Positions 8,763-19,056 are shown, numbered from the stretch's first letter. The stretch: 64,000 bases of DNA from Pseudoflavitalea sp. G-6-1-2 (GCF_012927185.1 NZ_JABBGB010000001.1:1612001-1676000); one strand, 5' to 3'. Notes: a model not told the origin generated them from the sequence alone. A program made the numbers and translations.

Positions 8763-8959
8763 GGGGCATTGTAAAAACCGCCGTTACCGTACCTGTAAGT
8801 TTTATGAATTTTAATTTGTTTCGGTGCCCCCAAAAGCTGTTTTGGTAGCAGGTTTATGACGTTTAGGTTTATTTTTACGATACGCTGTAAGCACATATAA
8901 GTAGCTTCGCAGGTGAAATTTTACCCGGCGAAAGCCGCTGGCAGCTTCAAAAAAACTAC

Positions 8960-10063
8960 ATGGGATACTTCGAAGGCAATAATCTGGTGAGTAATAAAAG
9001 AAGAAGAGTGGCGATCATTCTTGTTACTTTTCTAATGTACTACCTGATGTTTTTTCTGTTGCATCCCGACGCCAAATTCTGGAAAGAATATCTGAAAACA
9101 CCTACAGGAGAGATTATTATCGAATTGTCACTCGCACTGTTTTACAGCCTGTTGATATCTGAAACCAGCTTCTTCATCAATGAAAAGCTGAACAGGAAAA
9201 TCTCCTGGACAGACAATGCCAGCAGAAGATTGCTGGTTCAGTGTTTCCTGCAATTGATAGCTGTGCTGGTGATCAGCTGTATACAATTCGGATTACTGCT
9301 CTTCTTCTTTTATGATAAGATCAAGGATGAAGAGATCTCGTGGCGCGACCCCGAACTCTGGCAATGGCTGACGGTTAGTTTTCTCCTCGGCCTCATGACC
9401 AGTACCCTCTATGCCGGGCAATACCTCATCGCGAACTGGAAAAAAACTGCGATGGAAGCCGCTGAACATAAGTTGAAAGCCGCCGAGCACAAGCAGGCTG
9501 CAGTTGAGGCGGAATTGCAGGCCTTGAAACTCCAGATCGATCCGCACTTTGTTTTCAATAATCTCAGTGTGCTTTCCGAACTGATTCTCACCGACCAGCA
9601 ACTGGGATACGAGTACTCCGAAAACTTTTCCAAGGTTTATCGTTACCTGCTGATGAATGCAAAAAAAGACATCATCACTCTGGAAGAAGAGCTGAAATTC
9701 CTGAATGCTTATATCTTTCTCATTCAGCAAAGAGCAGGTGAAGGCGTACAGTTCGATGTACAGGTGGATGATGAATGCCTGCACCTGTACCTTCCTCCCA
9801 TGTCGCTTCAGTTACTGATCGAGAACGCTTTGAAACACAATAAGACCATCAAGGCTGATCCGCTGAAAGTGAGTATCCGCGGTACTTTATCCGATGGGCT
9901 GGTGGTTTCCAATGCAGTGAAACCATTGGAACATGCAGCCCGTTCGTCCGGTATCGGACTGAGCAATGTGATAGAACGATACAGGCTTCTTTCAGATAAA
10001 GTGCCGCAGGTAAGAAAAGACCGTCATTCATTTGTTGTTTCATTACCATTGCTCGAATTATGA
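8960..10063 (+). CDS. LytS/YehU-type sensor histidine kinase
   Basis: Inner-membrane kinase of 367 residues. Four hydrophobic segments (about 17-35, 51-67, 91-118 and 133-157) are followed by a charged coiled coil (about 161-190, repeated AAEHK units). Next comes the His_kinase domain with the phospho-accepting H196 in LQIDPHFVFNNL, and a C-terminal ATPase domain (N-box IENALKHNK, G-box SSGIGLSN). No periplasmic sensor domain of any size exists, so the signal is probably sensed in the membrane. The stop overlaps the start of the response-regulator gene (ATGA), indicating translational coupling. The ligand is unknown. Confidence 0.93.
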   Translation: MGYFEGNNLVSNKRRRVAIILVTFLMYYLMFFLLHPDAKFWKEYLKTPTGEIIIELSLALFYSLLISETSFFINEKLNRKISWTDNASRRLLVQCFLQLIAVLVISCIQFGLLLFFFYDKIKDEEISWRDPELWQWLTVSFLLGLMTSTLYAGQYLIANWKKTAMEAAEHKLKAAEHKQAAVEAELQALKLQIDPHFVFNNLSVLSELILTDQQLGYEYSENFSKVYRYLLMNAKKDIITLEEELKFLNAYIFLIQQRAGEGVQFDVQVDDECLHLYLPPMSLQLLIENALKHNKTIKADPLKVSIRGTLSDGLVVSNAVKPLEHAARSSGIGLSNVIERYRLLSDKVPQVRKDRHSFVVSLPLLEL

Positions 10064-10815
10064 TCAAAAACGTGCTGATACTCGAAGATGAAAAGCTGAA
10101 CGCAGACAGACTCAAAAGGTTGATCACCGATCTGCGCCCTGATCTGAAGATACTGGGTGTGCTGGAAAGTGTTGCAGAAGCAGTGGATTGGATCGAAAAC
10201 AACGATTCGCCTGATCTCATCATGATGGATGTTCGTCTCGCCGACGGACTCAGCTTCGATATCTTCGAAAAAGTGAACATCAAAAGTCCGATCATCTTCA
10301 CCACTGCTTACGATGAATATGCAGTGCGCGCCTTCAAATTCAACAGTGTAGATTATCTGCTCAAGCCGGTGGAGAAAACCGAGCTCGATGCAGGTTTCAG
10401 AAAAGTAGAGGCACAGGCGATGGCAGCCGCACAGAAGTCCATCGAAGGACTCATGAATTACTTCCACAAAAAAGACTATCGCACCCGCTTTCTGCTTCCC
10501 TTTCGTGATGGATACAAAACCGTGCTGGTATCCGAAGTGGAATATTTTTTCTCAGAGCAAAAGATCACGAGAGCGAAATTGCTCAATGGTAAAACAGAAG
10601 TGCTTCCCCAAACGATGGAAGAACTGGAGCAGCAGCTCGATCCCAAATTATTCTTTCGTGCCAACAGGCAATTTATTATCCATATCGATTCAGTAGCGCA
10701 GATCTACAATTACTTCAACGCAAAGATCAAGGTGGTGTTGAAGCAAAGCCCGGCAACAGAGATCATCGTAAGCCGCGAGAAAGCCGGCGTATTCAAGAAC
10801 TGGCTTGATTCTTAG
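10060..10815 (+). CDS. LytTR-family response regulator
   Basis: Partner of the preceding kinase, 251 residues. Receiver domain at about 1-120: acidic pocket E9/D10 (ILEDEK), phospho-acceptor D57 (MMDVRL), T81/T82, and K102 in DYLLKPVEK. The C-terminal LytTR DNA-binding domain spans about 140-250, with the typical EVEYFFSEQKITRAKL and ELEQQLDPKLFFRANRQFII motifs. The efflux genes begin 138 bases downstream on the same strand, which makes them the obvious candidate target, although regulation is inferred from position alone. Confidence 0.93.
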   Translation: MIKNVLILEDEKLNADRLKRLITDLRPDLKILGVLESVAEAVDWIENNDSPDLIMMDVRLADGLSFDIFEKVNIKSPIIFTTAYDEYAVRAFKFNSVDYLLKPVEKTELDAGFRKVEAQAMAAAQKSIEGLMNYFHKKDYRTRFLLPFRDGYKTVLVSEVEYFFSEQKITRAKLLNGKTEVLPQTMEELEQQLDPKLFFRANRQFIIHIDSVAQIYNYFNAKIKVVLKQSPATEIIVSREKAGVFKNWLDS

Positions 10816-10952
10816 GCAATCTGTATCCTCGCTCATTAAAAATATTCTCCTTATTCCGTTTCGGTAACCGATTATGACGCTTGGGTTGCTTTTGGCCAAC
10901 TGATCCGCTCATGTTTCAGTCAATTTGCCTTAAATATTTCAACTCAAGAAAA

Positions 10953-12098
10953 ATGAAAAGGCAAATCATCGGCACAGAACGCACATTGCTCGGATTTCTC
11001 ATCTTGTGCGCTATGGTTGTACTCGCATCATGCGGAGCATCAACTGCCGGAAACGAAATGACACAGGCCCCTGCGCCTGAAGTGAACTTTATTCAAGCCA
11101 CTGCTGCCAATACAACATTCGAAAGCAAATATCCCGGCATAATTGAAGGAAGCATTAATGTGGATGTACGCCCGCAGGTGACCGGTTATCTCGAAGCGAT
11201 CTACGTAAAAGAAGGTGACTTCGTTACGAAAGGACAACCATTGTTCAAGATCAACGACAAGCTGTTATCCGAACAGGTGAACAACGCAGCCGCTGCCCTA
11301 AAATCGGCACAGGCTGCACAAACGAAGGCCTCAATAGAGTTGGAGAATCTGAAACCACTGGTGCAGGAAAAAGTAGAGTCTGGCGTTCAGCTTCGCACAG
11401 CGCAGGTGAGCTATGATGCAGCTACAGCCGATGTTGAAAGAGCCAGAGCAGAATTGGGCACTGCGAAAATCAATGCAGCCTTCAGTTTGATCCAGGCACC
11501 TGTAAGCGGATACATCGGACGCATCCCCAACAGAATTGGGAATCTGGTTGGTCCGGCAGATGCAGCGCCGCTCACTGCCCTCTCAGAGATCAATTCAGTA
11601 CTGGTGTACTTCTCTATGAGCGAAGCAGATTATCTGGAGATGATGAAATCGAAATCGTCCAATGGCATTGCCAATACTGCCGAACTGATAATGGCAGACG
11701 GAACAAGGTATGCCCACAAAGGAACGATTGAAATGGCCAGCGGAAATATCGACCGAACCACAGGAAGCATCGCTATGAAAGCAGTGTTTGCTAATCCTGA
11801 TAAACTCCTTCGCTCAGGTGGCGCAGCCAGAGTGGTACTCACCAGATCTGTATCCTCTGCTATCACAATCCCCATGGAATGCGTGCGCGATCTGCAGGAT
11901 AAATATTTCATCTATACACTCGGCGACAGCAACAAAGTTGCCATGCAACTGATCACCGTAGGTGGAAAGAAAGGCAATCGCTTCCTCGTAAAAGAAGGTG
12001 TAAATGCAGGAGATAAAATTGCCATTACCGGCACAGAATTGCTGAGTGATGGTGCACCTGTAAAACCGCAGATGGTGGCCGATTCAACCGGACTGTAA
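10953..12098 (+). CDS. RND efflux periplasmic adaptor (membrane fusion lipoprotein)
   Basis: Bridges the inner-membrane pump and outer-membrane channel. It has 381 residues from the ATG at 10953 (MKRQIIGTERTLL). The longer frame begins 24 residues upstream without a signal peptide. A lipobox VVLASC puts the lipidated cysteine at C27. The biotinyl-lipoyl-like hairpin starts at VDVRPQVTGYLEAIYVKEGD and closes at LIQAPVSGYIGRIPN, separated by an alpha-hairpin of about 70 residues. Beta-barrel and membrane-proximal domains follow. This is the AcrA/MexA branch. It lies 35 bases upstream of the RND pump gene and is certainly co-transcribed with it. Confidence 0.94.
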   Translation: MKRQIIGTERTLLGFLILCAMVVLASCGASTAGNEMTQAPAPEVNFIQATAANTTFESKYPGIIEGSINVDVRPQVTGYLEAIYVKEGDFVTKGQPLFKINDKLLSEQVNNAAAALKSAQAAQTKASIELENLKPLVQEKVESGVQLRTAQVSYDAATADVERARAELGTAKINAAFSLIQAPVSGYIGRIPNRIGNLVGPADAAPLTALSEINSVLVYFSMSEADYLEMMKSKSSNGIANTAELIMADGTRYAHKGTIEMASGNIDRTTGSIAMKAVFANPDKLLRSGGAARVVLTRSVSSAITIPMECVRDLQDKYFIYTLGDSNKVAMQLITVGGKKGNRFLVKEGVNAGDKIAITGTELLSDGAPVKPQMVADSTGL

Positions 12099-12133
12099 GG
12101 CAAGAAAAATCACAGACAACAAACAGACTAATC

Positions 12134-15100
12134 ATGTTAAGAAGAATTATAGACAGACCAGTACTGGCCACAGTAATTTCTATTGTGCTGGTGATACTGG
12201 GAGTGATAGGATTGACGCGGCTTTCCGTGACGAGATTCCCGGATATTTCTCCGCCTACAGTAACGGTGAGCGGAGCATATCCAGGCGGTAACAGCGAAGC
12301 TGTGATCCGCTCGGTAGTAACGCCACTCGAAGAATCCATCAATGGTGTGGAAGACATGCAGTACATCAAATCCACTGCAAGCAATGATGGAACATTTTCT
12401 ATCAGCATCATTTTCAAACAGGGAGTGAATGCAGATCAGGCAGCAGTGAATGTGCAGAACCGTGTGTCGCAGGCAACACCAAAGCTGCCGGTGGAAGTGA
12501 TCCGTCAGGGATTGACCACTTCGAAGCAACAGAACAGCATGATCATGATCTTTAACCTCTACACCGAAGACAATAATAAGTATGATGAACTGTTTTTGCA
12601 GAACTATGCGAACATCAATCTGATTCCGCAGATCAAACGTGTGCCGGGAGTAGGACAGGCGCAGGTTTTCGGGATGAAGGATTACTCTATGCGCATCTGG
12701 CTCGATCCGAGAAAGATGGCGAATGCAGGTCTTGTTCCGGATGATATCAAAGCAGCGATTGCAGATCAGAGTCTCGAAGCGGCTCCGGGTAAACTGGGCG
12801 AAGAATCGAATGCAGCACTTGAGTATGTGATCAGATACAAAGGGAAGAAAAACCAGACCGAGCAGTATGAGAACATGATCATTAAGACAAACAATGGTCA
12901 GGTACTTCGACTGAAAGATGTGGCGAGAGTGGAGTTTGGATCAATTGCCTACAGCGGTGATAACACATCCAACGGACAAAATGCAGTAACGCTTGCCATC
13001 CTCCAGACCACTGGGTCCAATGCAAACGAAATTGAGATAGGTGTAAAGAAGGAGATTGAAAGATTATCGAAATCGTTTCCTCCGGGAATTAAGTTCGCCA
13101 ATGTAATGAGTACCAAAGAGCGATTGGATGAAGCGATCGGGCAGGTGAAAACCACACTGATAGAGGCTTTCATACTGGTGTTCATTGTGGTGTTCCTGTT
13201 TTTGCAAGACTTCAGGTCAACGCTCATTCCTGCCATTGCAGTGCCGGTGGCGATTATCGGAACATTCTTCTTTCTGCTCGTATTCGGATTCACCATCAAC
13301 GTACTTACACTTTTTGCTTTGGTACTCGCCATCGGAATTGTAGTGGATGATGCCATTGTGGTGGTGGAAGCAGTGCACAGTAAAATGGAAGGATCTGATC
13401 TGTCTGCCAGAGAAGCAACGCGCAGCGCGATGAGCGAAATTACAGGAGCAGTTATCTCAATCACCATGGTGATGGCGGCAGTATTCATTCCGATCGGCTT
13501 CATGACAGGCTCTTCGGGCATCTTCTACAAGCAGTTTTCCTATACGCTGGTGATTGCCATCATCATCTCTGCGGTGAATGCGCTTACGCTGACGCCCGCG
13601 CTTTGTGCATTGTTCCTGAAGAATCATCATGCGGATGCACATGGAAAGAAATTGAGTATCGGTAAAAGATTTTCCACAGCATTCAATGCGGGATTCAATA
13701 ATCTCACCGGAAGATATGTTCGTGGATTGCAGTTTCTGGTAAAAAGAAAATGGCTGGCCGCTTCATTTGTAGTGGTGATCGGTACGCTGGCAATCGGCAT
13801 CATGTCGGTGATCCCGAAAAGTTTTGTACCGATGGAAGACGATGGATTCATCATCTACAGTGTAACGATGCCAGCCGGTACAGCATTGGATCGTACTACA
13901 GCTGTTGCGCAAAAGATAAACGGTTTGATGAAAGAAGTGGAAGCCGTCGATAACAATACAAGCATTACAGGATACAACCTGTTAAGCAGCAGTGCCAGCA
14001 CTTCGTATGCGATGGGATTTGTAAAGTTGAAAAAGAAAAACGAGAGAGGAGCAGTAAAAGACATCGACGAGATCTTAGGCATCATCAATGCGAAGCTGAG
14101 TACAGTTAAGGAAGGTTCGATCATGGCCCTGCGCATGCCTCCGGTTGAGGGTTATGGGGTTGCCAGTGGGGCAGAGATTGTGTTGCAGGATAGAATGGGC
14201 CGTGATCTGAACTCTTTCAAAGCGCAGGCTGATAAAGTGATTGGTGAGATTATGCAGCAACCCGGAGTGATGATGGCATATACGATGTTCCGGTCGGACT
14301 ATCCGCAGTTCGATCTTGAAGTGGATGAAGACAAAGCCAAACAGATGGGAGTAAGTGTTGCAGGATTGCTGTCTGCCATTCAAACTTACCTCGCGGGAGA
14401 TCAGTCAGCTGATTTTTCAAGATTCGGAAAATTCTATCGGGTTTCTGTAAAAGCCGATGGCGTGTTCAGAACTGATGAAGATGCGTTCAATGAAATTTTC
14501 GTGCGCAACGACAAAGGTGGGATGGTGCCCGCAAAATCGTTGATCTCATTGCATAAAGTGTATGGTCCGGAATCGGTGAGCAGATACAATATGTACAATG
14601 CCATCAACATAAATGTGGTAGGTATTCCCGGATACAGCAATGGACAGATGATGGAGAATCTCGAAAAGCTGCTCGATAAACTTCCATCGGATTACAGCTA
14701 CGAATGGACCGGACTTAGCCTGGAAGAAAAATCAGTGGGCAATCAGACGATCCTGATTTTCGGACTCTGTCTTTTGTTCGTGTACTTCCTGCTTGCAGCG
14801 CAGTACGAAAGTTATCTGCTGCCGTTGAGTGTGTTGCTCTCTATTCCAACCGGTATACTCGGAGCATTCAGTGCCATTGCATTGGCAGGTCTGGATAACA
14901 ATATCTATGTGCAGGTAGGATTGATCATGCTGGCAGGATTGCTGGCGAAGAATGCAATCCTGATTGTGGAGTTTGCTGTGCAGCGCAGAAAAGCAGGAAT
15001 GAGTTTGCTGGATGCTGCGATGCTTGGTGCGAAGGCAAGGCTGCGCCCGATTGTAATGACCTCGCTGGCATTCATTGTAGGGTTGATTCCGCTGATGTTT

Positions 15101-16678
15101 GCACAAGGTGGAATGGCAGTCGGTAACAAATCGATCAGTATTGGTGCGGGTTTCGGAATGCTGAGTGGTGTGGTGCTGGGAATATTTGTAATTCCCATTC
15201 TGTTCATCTTCTTCCAATACCTGCATGAAAAAATTGCAGGTAGCGAAAAACAGTTTCAAACAATAAAAGCAGGAGTGATGAATAACACAACGATGATATT
15301 GCTGCTGGCAACTGTGGTGACGTTCTCTTCTTGTGTGGTTGGTAAAAAATACAGCAAGCCGGATTTGAATATGCCGGCGCAGTTCAGACAGGAGGTTCCG
15401 GTAACAGCAGACACGGTGCTGCTTCCATGGAAAACGTTCTTCAAAGATCCGCTGCTCACGAATCTGATCGATTCGGCTTTGAAGAAGAATTATGACATGC
15501 AGTATGCCGCCATCACTTTGCAGCAGCTCGATCTGAATTATAAACAGGCGAGGCTTGCATTGCTTCCAACTGCGGATTTCAATATCGGGGCAAACAGGAA
15601 CTATCCTTCTAAGAATTCAATGAATGGCGCACTGGGCGAGCAGTTCATCGGAACGAGGTATATCGATGATTACAATGCGAATGTGCAGCTGTCGTGGGAA
15701 GCTGATATCTGGGGGAAGGCAGCGATGCAGAAGCAGGGCGCGAAAGCAGAGTACGTCCGCCAGAAAGAAATGATCACTGCCACTAAGACCCGCATCATTG
15801 CTGAAGTAGCACAGGCTTACTATAATCTGGTGAGCCTCGATGAACAGCTGTTATTCGCAAAACGCAGTGTAGAACTGGCTGACAGTACATTCAGAATGGT
15901 AGAGCTGCAATACAATGCCGGAAGAGCCAATTCACTGGCTTTAGAGCAGGTGCGGGCACAAAAAAATACAGCAGAGCTGTTGGTTCCGCTGACCATTCAG
16001 AATATCGAAGTGCAGGAGAATGCGTTGAGTATTTTATGTGGAAGTTATCCGGCTTCGATTGCGCGGAGTAATAGCCAGTTGCAGGTTTCAGAATCATTCA
16101 GTACCGGTGTGCCGGCACAGCTGCTGAGCAGAAGACCCGATGTGAGATCGGCAGAGCAGGCTGTTGTATCTGCTTACTCTAAAACAGGATTGGCGAAAGC
16201 CGCGATGTATCCATCGTTGAGCATTTCAGTACAATCTGGTTTGAATGCTTTCAAATCACATCAATGGTTTATGATTCCGGCATCGCTATTTCACACTTTT
16301 GCTGGAAATCTTACGCAGCCGATCTTCCAAAAAAATGAACTGAAAACAAATTACAGAATAACGCAGTTGGAAGAAGAAAGACTGGTAACGCAGTTCCGGC
16401 AAACAGTAATGGTGGCGGTGGGAGAAGTATCAGATGCAATGTCGAAGGCTTCGCATGCTGCAAAAAGACTAAAAATAATTGAAGAGAAAACTGCTTCGCT
16501 GGATAAAGCAGTGGTTGATGCATTATTGCTCTACAGAACAGGAAAGGCCAATTATCTGGAAGTGATCACGGCGCAGAATAATGTGTTGCAGAACGGAGTG
16601 GAAGCGATCAGTATCAGGCGTGAGCAGCTGCTGGCGCAGACTGATCTGTATCGTGCGCTGGGCGGTGGAGCAGAATAA
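12134..16678 (+). CDS. RND pump (HAE1/AcrB type) fused in frame to a NodT/OprM-type outer-membrane factor
   Basis: One uninterrupted frame of 1514 residues. Residues 1-1048 form a complete HAE1 proton-driven drug pump: first membrane helix at 9-28, proton-relay aspartates D405/D406 in GIVVDDAIVVVEAV, and LLAKNAILIVEF with the conserved lysine near the C-terminal helices. Residues 1049-1514 form a complete outer-membrane factor lipoprotein that starts MNNTTMILLL, with lipobox TFSSC (C1067), SWEADIWGK, and two TolC-type repeats. At the junction AGGAG sits two bases before an ATG at 15278, so the second part may also be translated on its own. TGATGA occurs there in another frame, the usual stop-start overlap, so a one-base indel or assembly error could also explain the fusion. 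Read as drug, bile-salt or dye export across both membranes. Confidence 0.85.
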   Translation: MLRRIIDRPVLATVISIVLVILGVIGLTRLSVTRFPDISPPTVTVSGAYPGGNSEAVIRSVVTPLEESINGVEDMQYIKSTASNDGTFSISIIFKQGVNADQAAVNVQNRVSQATPKLPVEVIRQGLTTSKQQNSMIMIFNLYTEDNNKYDELFLQNYANINLIPQIKRVPGVGQAQVFGMKDYSMRIWLDPRKMANAGLVPDDIKAAIADQSLEAAPGKLGEESNAALEYVIRYKGKKNQTEQYENMIIKTNNGQVLRLKDVARVEFGSIAYSGDNTSNGQNAVTLAILQTTGSNANEIEIGVKKEIERLSKSFPPGIKFANVMSTKERLDEAIGQVKTTLIEAFILVFIVVFLFLQDFRSTLIPAIAVPVAIIGTFFFLLVFGFTINVLTLFALVLAIGIVVDDAIVVVEAVHSKMEGSDLSAREATRSAMSEITGAVISITMVMAAVFIPIGFMTGSSGIFYKQFSYTLVIAIIISAVNALTLTPALCALFLKNHHADAHGKKLSIGKRFSTAFNAGFNNLTGRYVRGLQFLVKRKWLAASFVVVIGTLAIGIMSVIPKSFVPMEDDGFIIYSVTMPAGTALDRTTAVAQKINGLMKEVEAVDNNTSITGYNLLSSSASTSYAMGFVKLKKKNERGAVKDIDEILGIINAKLSTVKEGSIMALRMPPVEGYGVASGAEIVLQDRMGRDLNSFKAQADKVIGEIMQQPGVMMAYTMFRSDYPQFDLEVDEDKAKQMGVSVAGLLSAIQTYLAGDQSADFSRFGKFYRVSVKADGVFRTDEDAFNEIFVRNDKGGMVPAKSLISLHKVYGPESVSRYNMYNAININVVGIPGYSNGQMMENLEKLLDKLPSDYSYEWTGLSLEEKSVGNQTILIFGLCLLFVYFLLAAQYESYLLPLSVLLSIPTGILGAFSAIALAGLDNNIYVQVGLIMLAGLLAKNAILIVEFAVQRRKAGMSLLDAAMLGAKARLRPIVMTSLAFIVGLIPLMFAQGGMAVGNKSISIGAGFGMLSGVVLGIFVIPILFIFFQYLHEKIAGSEKQFQTIKAGVMNNTTMILLLATVVTFSSCVVGKKYSKPDLNMPAQFRQEVPVTADTVLLPWKTFFKDPLLTNLIDSALKKNYDMQYAAITLQQLDLNYKQARLALLPTADFNIGANRNYPSKNSMNGALGEQFIGTRYIDDYNANVQLSWEADIWGKAAMQKQGAKAEYVRQKEMITATKTRIIAEVAQAYYNLVSLDEQLLFAKRSVELADSTFRMVELQYNAGRANSLALEQVRAQKNTAELLVPLTIQNIEVQENALSILCGSYPASIARSNSQLQVSESFSTGVPAQLLSRRPDVRSAEQAVVSAYSKTGLAKAAMYPSLSISVQSGLNAFKSHQWFMIPASLFHTFAGNLTQPIFQKNELKTNYRITQLEEERLVTQFRQTVMVAVGEVSDAMSKASHAAKRLKIIEEKTASLDKAVVDALLLYRTGKANYLEVITAQNNVLQNGVEAISIRREQLLAQTDLYRALGGGAE

Positions 16679-16709
16679 CGCCCCGGCTTCATTTGGCGGT
16701 TTTAACGCA

Positions 16710-16741
16710 ACACCGGTGCAGTCCTGCACCGGTGTTTTTTT
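16710..16741 (+). terminator. terminator of the efflux operon
   Basis: Perfect 11-bp stem (16710-16720 with 16725-16735, acaccggtgca), 4-base loop, and T run 16735-16741. It lies 31 bases after the stop. Confidence 0.9.
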
Positions 16742-16742
16742 G

Positions 16743-18233
16743 TCAGAGATTCAATGTCTTTGCATTCTCTGCTCTGAGCTTGAGGCAGAGATCGGGTTGC
16801 TGCAACAACGATACACCGTAGCTGGGAATGATCTGTTGCAGTTTATCTTTCCATCCTTTGTTTTTCAATTGATCTGCAAAACAAGTTTCGATCACACCAA
16901 GCATAATCGCAATTGCAGTGGAAGCACCGGGCGAGGCTCCCAGCAAGGCTGCCACAGTATGATCTGCAGAACTGATGATCTCTGTACCGAATTTCAATAC
17001 GCCACCATGCTCCTTGTCTTTCTTGATGATCTGAACACGTTGCCCTGCCTGTTCGAGACGCCAGTCGCTTTCTTTGGCGAGCGGATAGAATTCCTGCAAT
17101 GCATCGAAGCGTTTCTCATCCGATTCGAGCAACTGGCCGATAAGATATTTCTCCAAAGACCAGTTGTCGCGGCCCACGGCCAGCATGGGCAATATGTTGT
17201 GTATGTCTATCGATGTAAAAAGATCGAGGAAAGAACCATGCTTCAGAAATTTTGTAGAGAAGCCTGCATACGGGCCGAAGAGCAGCGAAACCTTTCCGTC
17301 GATATTGCGTGTATCGAGATGCGGCACAGACATGGGAGGTGATCCTTCTGCTGCATTGCCATATACTTTTGCATGATGTTTTGATGTGATGGCCGGATTG
17401 TCTGTACGAAGCCAGATGCCGCTTACAGGGAAACCTGCATAGCCATCGCCTTCGGGTATATCTGATTTTTGCAGCAGATGTAATGCACCGCCACCGGCAC
17501 CGATAAATACAAAACCGGCATGTACATAAAAATGATCTCCGCTTTTCTCATCCCTGATCTTCACTTCCCATCCATTGCCTGAACGTTGGAGGTCTTCAAC
17601 GCGGCTGTTGTACCGGATGGTGAAACCTTCCGTATTTTGAAGATGTGACAGATAGAGTTTGGTGAGGCTGCCATAGTCTACATCCGTACCAGTACTCATT
17701 TTGGTGGCGGCTACTTTATCGTTGGGATCACGGCCTTCCATTACAAGTGGGAACCATTCGCTGAGAAGGTTGCGGTCTTCGGTATATTCCATCCCCTTGT
17801 ACAACGGATGCGCAGTAAGCGTTTCAAATCTTTTTTTCAGAAAAGCAATGTCTTTATCTCCGCGAACAAAGCTGTGGTGTGGCACCGCATGTATGAAGGC
17901 CTGCGGATCACTGATAATGTCCTGCTTCACAAGGTAAGCCCAGAATTGACGGGAGAGATCGAACTGAGTGTTTACGTCGAGTGCTTTGGATATATCGATG
18001 CTGCCATCCGGTTGCTCGGGAGTGTAGTTGAGTTCGCAGAGTGCAGCATGACCGGTTCCTGCGTTGTTCCAGGCATTGGAGCTTTCGAGAGCGGGGCCAT
18101 TCAGAATTTCATGAATGGAGATTTTCAGTGAAGGGTCAAGCTCTTTCAGCAGCATGGCAAGAGTGGTGCTCATGATGCCTGCTCCAACGAGCAGTATGTC
18201 TGTGGAATACTGGTGTTGTTGGTTCCTTATCAT
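16743..18233 (-). CDS. mqo: malate:quinone oxidoreductase
   Basis: FAD enzyme of the TCA cycle that oxidises malate to oxaloacetate and passes electrons to the quinone pool at the inner face of the membrane. It has 496 residues from the ATG at 18233 ([17 protein letters not shown]). The longer frame adds 40 residues of unrelated character. FAD-binding Rossmann motif: [17 protein letters not shown]. Family signatures include [45 protein letters not shown] and the C-terminal [16 protein letters not shown]. Length and motifs fit the Mqo family throughout. It is a single gene, convergent with the efflux operon. Confidence 0.96.
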   Translation of the reverse strand: MIRNQQHQYSTDILLVGAGIMSTTLAMLLKELDPSLKISIHEILNGPALESSNAWNNAGTGHAALCELNYTPEQPDGSIDISKALDVNTQFDLSRQFWAYLVKQDIISDPQAFIHAVPHHSFVRGDKDIAFLKKRFETLTAHPLYKGMEYTEDRNLLSEWFPLVMEGRDPNDKVAATKMSTGTDVDYGSLTKLYLSHLQNTEGFTIRYNSRVEDLQRSGNGWEVKIRDEKSGDHFYVHAGFVFIGAGGGALHLLQKSDIPEGDGYAGFPVSGIWLRTDNPAITSKHHAKVYGNAAEGSPPMSVPHLDTRNIDGKVSLLFGPYAGFSTKFLKHGSFLDLFTSIDIHNILPMLAVGRDNWSLEKYLIGQLLESDEKRFDALQEFYPLAKESDWRLEQAGQRVQIIKKDKEHGGVLKFGTEIISSADHTVAALLGASPGASTAIAIMLGVIETCFADQLKNKGWKDKLQQIIPSYGVSLLQQPDLCLKLRAENAKTLNL

Positions 18234-18428
18234 TTCTATTGGATTATGAAAGGAAAAGGTAAGGATTTTTTCAGCTACCTGATGTAAAGTTGTGTTGCGA
18301 TCTATGCGTGAGCATGTAGGAGTTTGTGTTGCGGACAATTTTATGATCAGCAAAAGAGGAGTAATAGATAATTAGATTCTACTTTTACATCCATCGGCGC
18401 TTGCCGGTACCAGAAAACGAATACAATT

Positions 18429-18902
18429 ATGCACGCTGCATCCAGTGATACCATCAAAACCGAGTTGAAACAACTTCCTCCCAAACAGCTGCTCGAACTG
18501 CTGCTTCGGCTTGCAAGATTTAAAAAAGAAAACAAAGAGTTGCTCACCTACCTTTTATTTGAATCTGCAAATGAGAGTGAATATGTAGAGCAGGTTAAAA
18601 AGGAAATTGCCGGGGAGATGGAAGAAATTGATACGCTTCCGGGTTATCAGTATAAAAAACAATTCAGGAAGGTTCAGCGAAAAATAAACAAGCCTGTAAA
18701 ATATATCGGCAGTAAATCTGCCACGGCTGAATTGTACCTGCACATGGCAACCCTGATCAGCGAAAAGAAAAAAACAACCTATCTGGCTCCTTTTCTGGAG
18801 AAAGCAGTGCAGCAATACACCTCCAAAATTGAAAAATTGCTGCCGGGCATCGAAGATGATCTCGCAGCGGACATCCGAAAAAAGCTGAAGCAAATCAAGT
18901 AG
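18429..18902 (+). CDS. conserved-looking helical protein of unknown function
   Basis: 157 residues, starting at the ATG at 18429, with no signal peptide or membrane segment and almost wholly helical by composition (repeated KQLLELLLRLARFKKENKEL-type patterns). The C-terminal half (AELYLHMATLISEKKKTTYL and onward) looks like a TPR- or HEAT-like helical pair. High Lys content gives a basic protein. It ends at the bidirectional terminator shared with tRNA-Leu. I do not recognise the family. Good codon structure and a plausible start divergent from mqo support a real gene. Confidence 0.75.
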   Translation: MHAASSDTIKTELKQLPPKQLLELLLRLARFKKENKELLTYLLFESANESEYVEQVKKEIAGEMEEIDTLPGYQYKKQFRKVQRKINKPVKYIGSKSATAELYLHMATLISEKKKTTYLAPFLEKAVQQYTSKIEKLLPGIEDDLAADIRKKLKQIK

Positions 18903-18935
18903 CCAGGGGACCATACAGGCAATAGTGCACAACAT

Positions 18936-18970
18936 AAAAAAAACGGGAGCTCATCAAAGCTCCCGTTTTC
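18936..18970. terminator. bidirectional terminator between the helical protein gene and tRNA-Leu
   Basis: Perfect 12-bp stem (18940-18951 with 18958-18969, aaaacgggagct), 6-base loop, A run on the left and T run on the right. Confidence 0.85.
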
Positions 18971-18974
18971 TCTG

Positions 18975-19056
18975 TCCGCACGGAGGGACTCGAACCCCCA
19001 CGGATCACTCCACCAGATCCTAAGTCTGGCGCGGCTACCAATTACGCCACGTGCGG
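18975..19056 (-). tRNA. tRNA-Leu (anticodon TAG)
   Basis: On the minus strand: 7-bp acceptor stem CCGCACG/CGTGCGG (19056-19050 with 18982-18976), D arm with TTGGTAG, anticodon stem CCAGA/TCTGG around the loop CTTAGGA (anticodon TAG), a long variable arm as expected for leucine, and T arm GGGGG-TTCGAGT-CCCTC. The discriminator is A. The genome continues CA-G, so the full CCA is not encoded and must be added. Confidence 0.93.
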
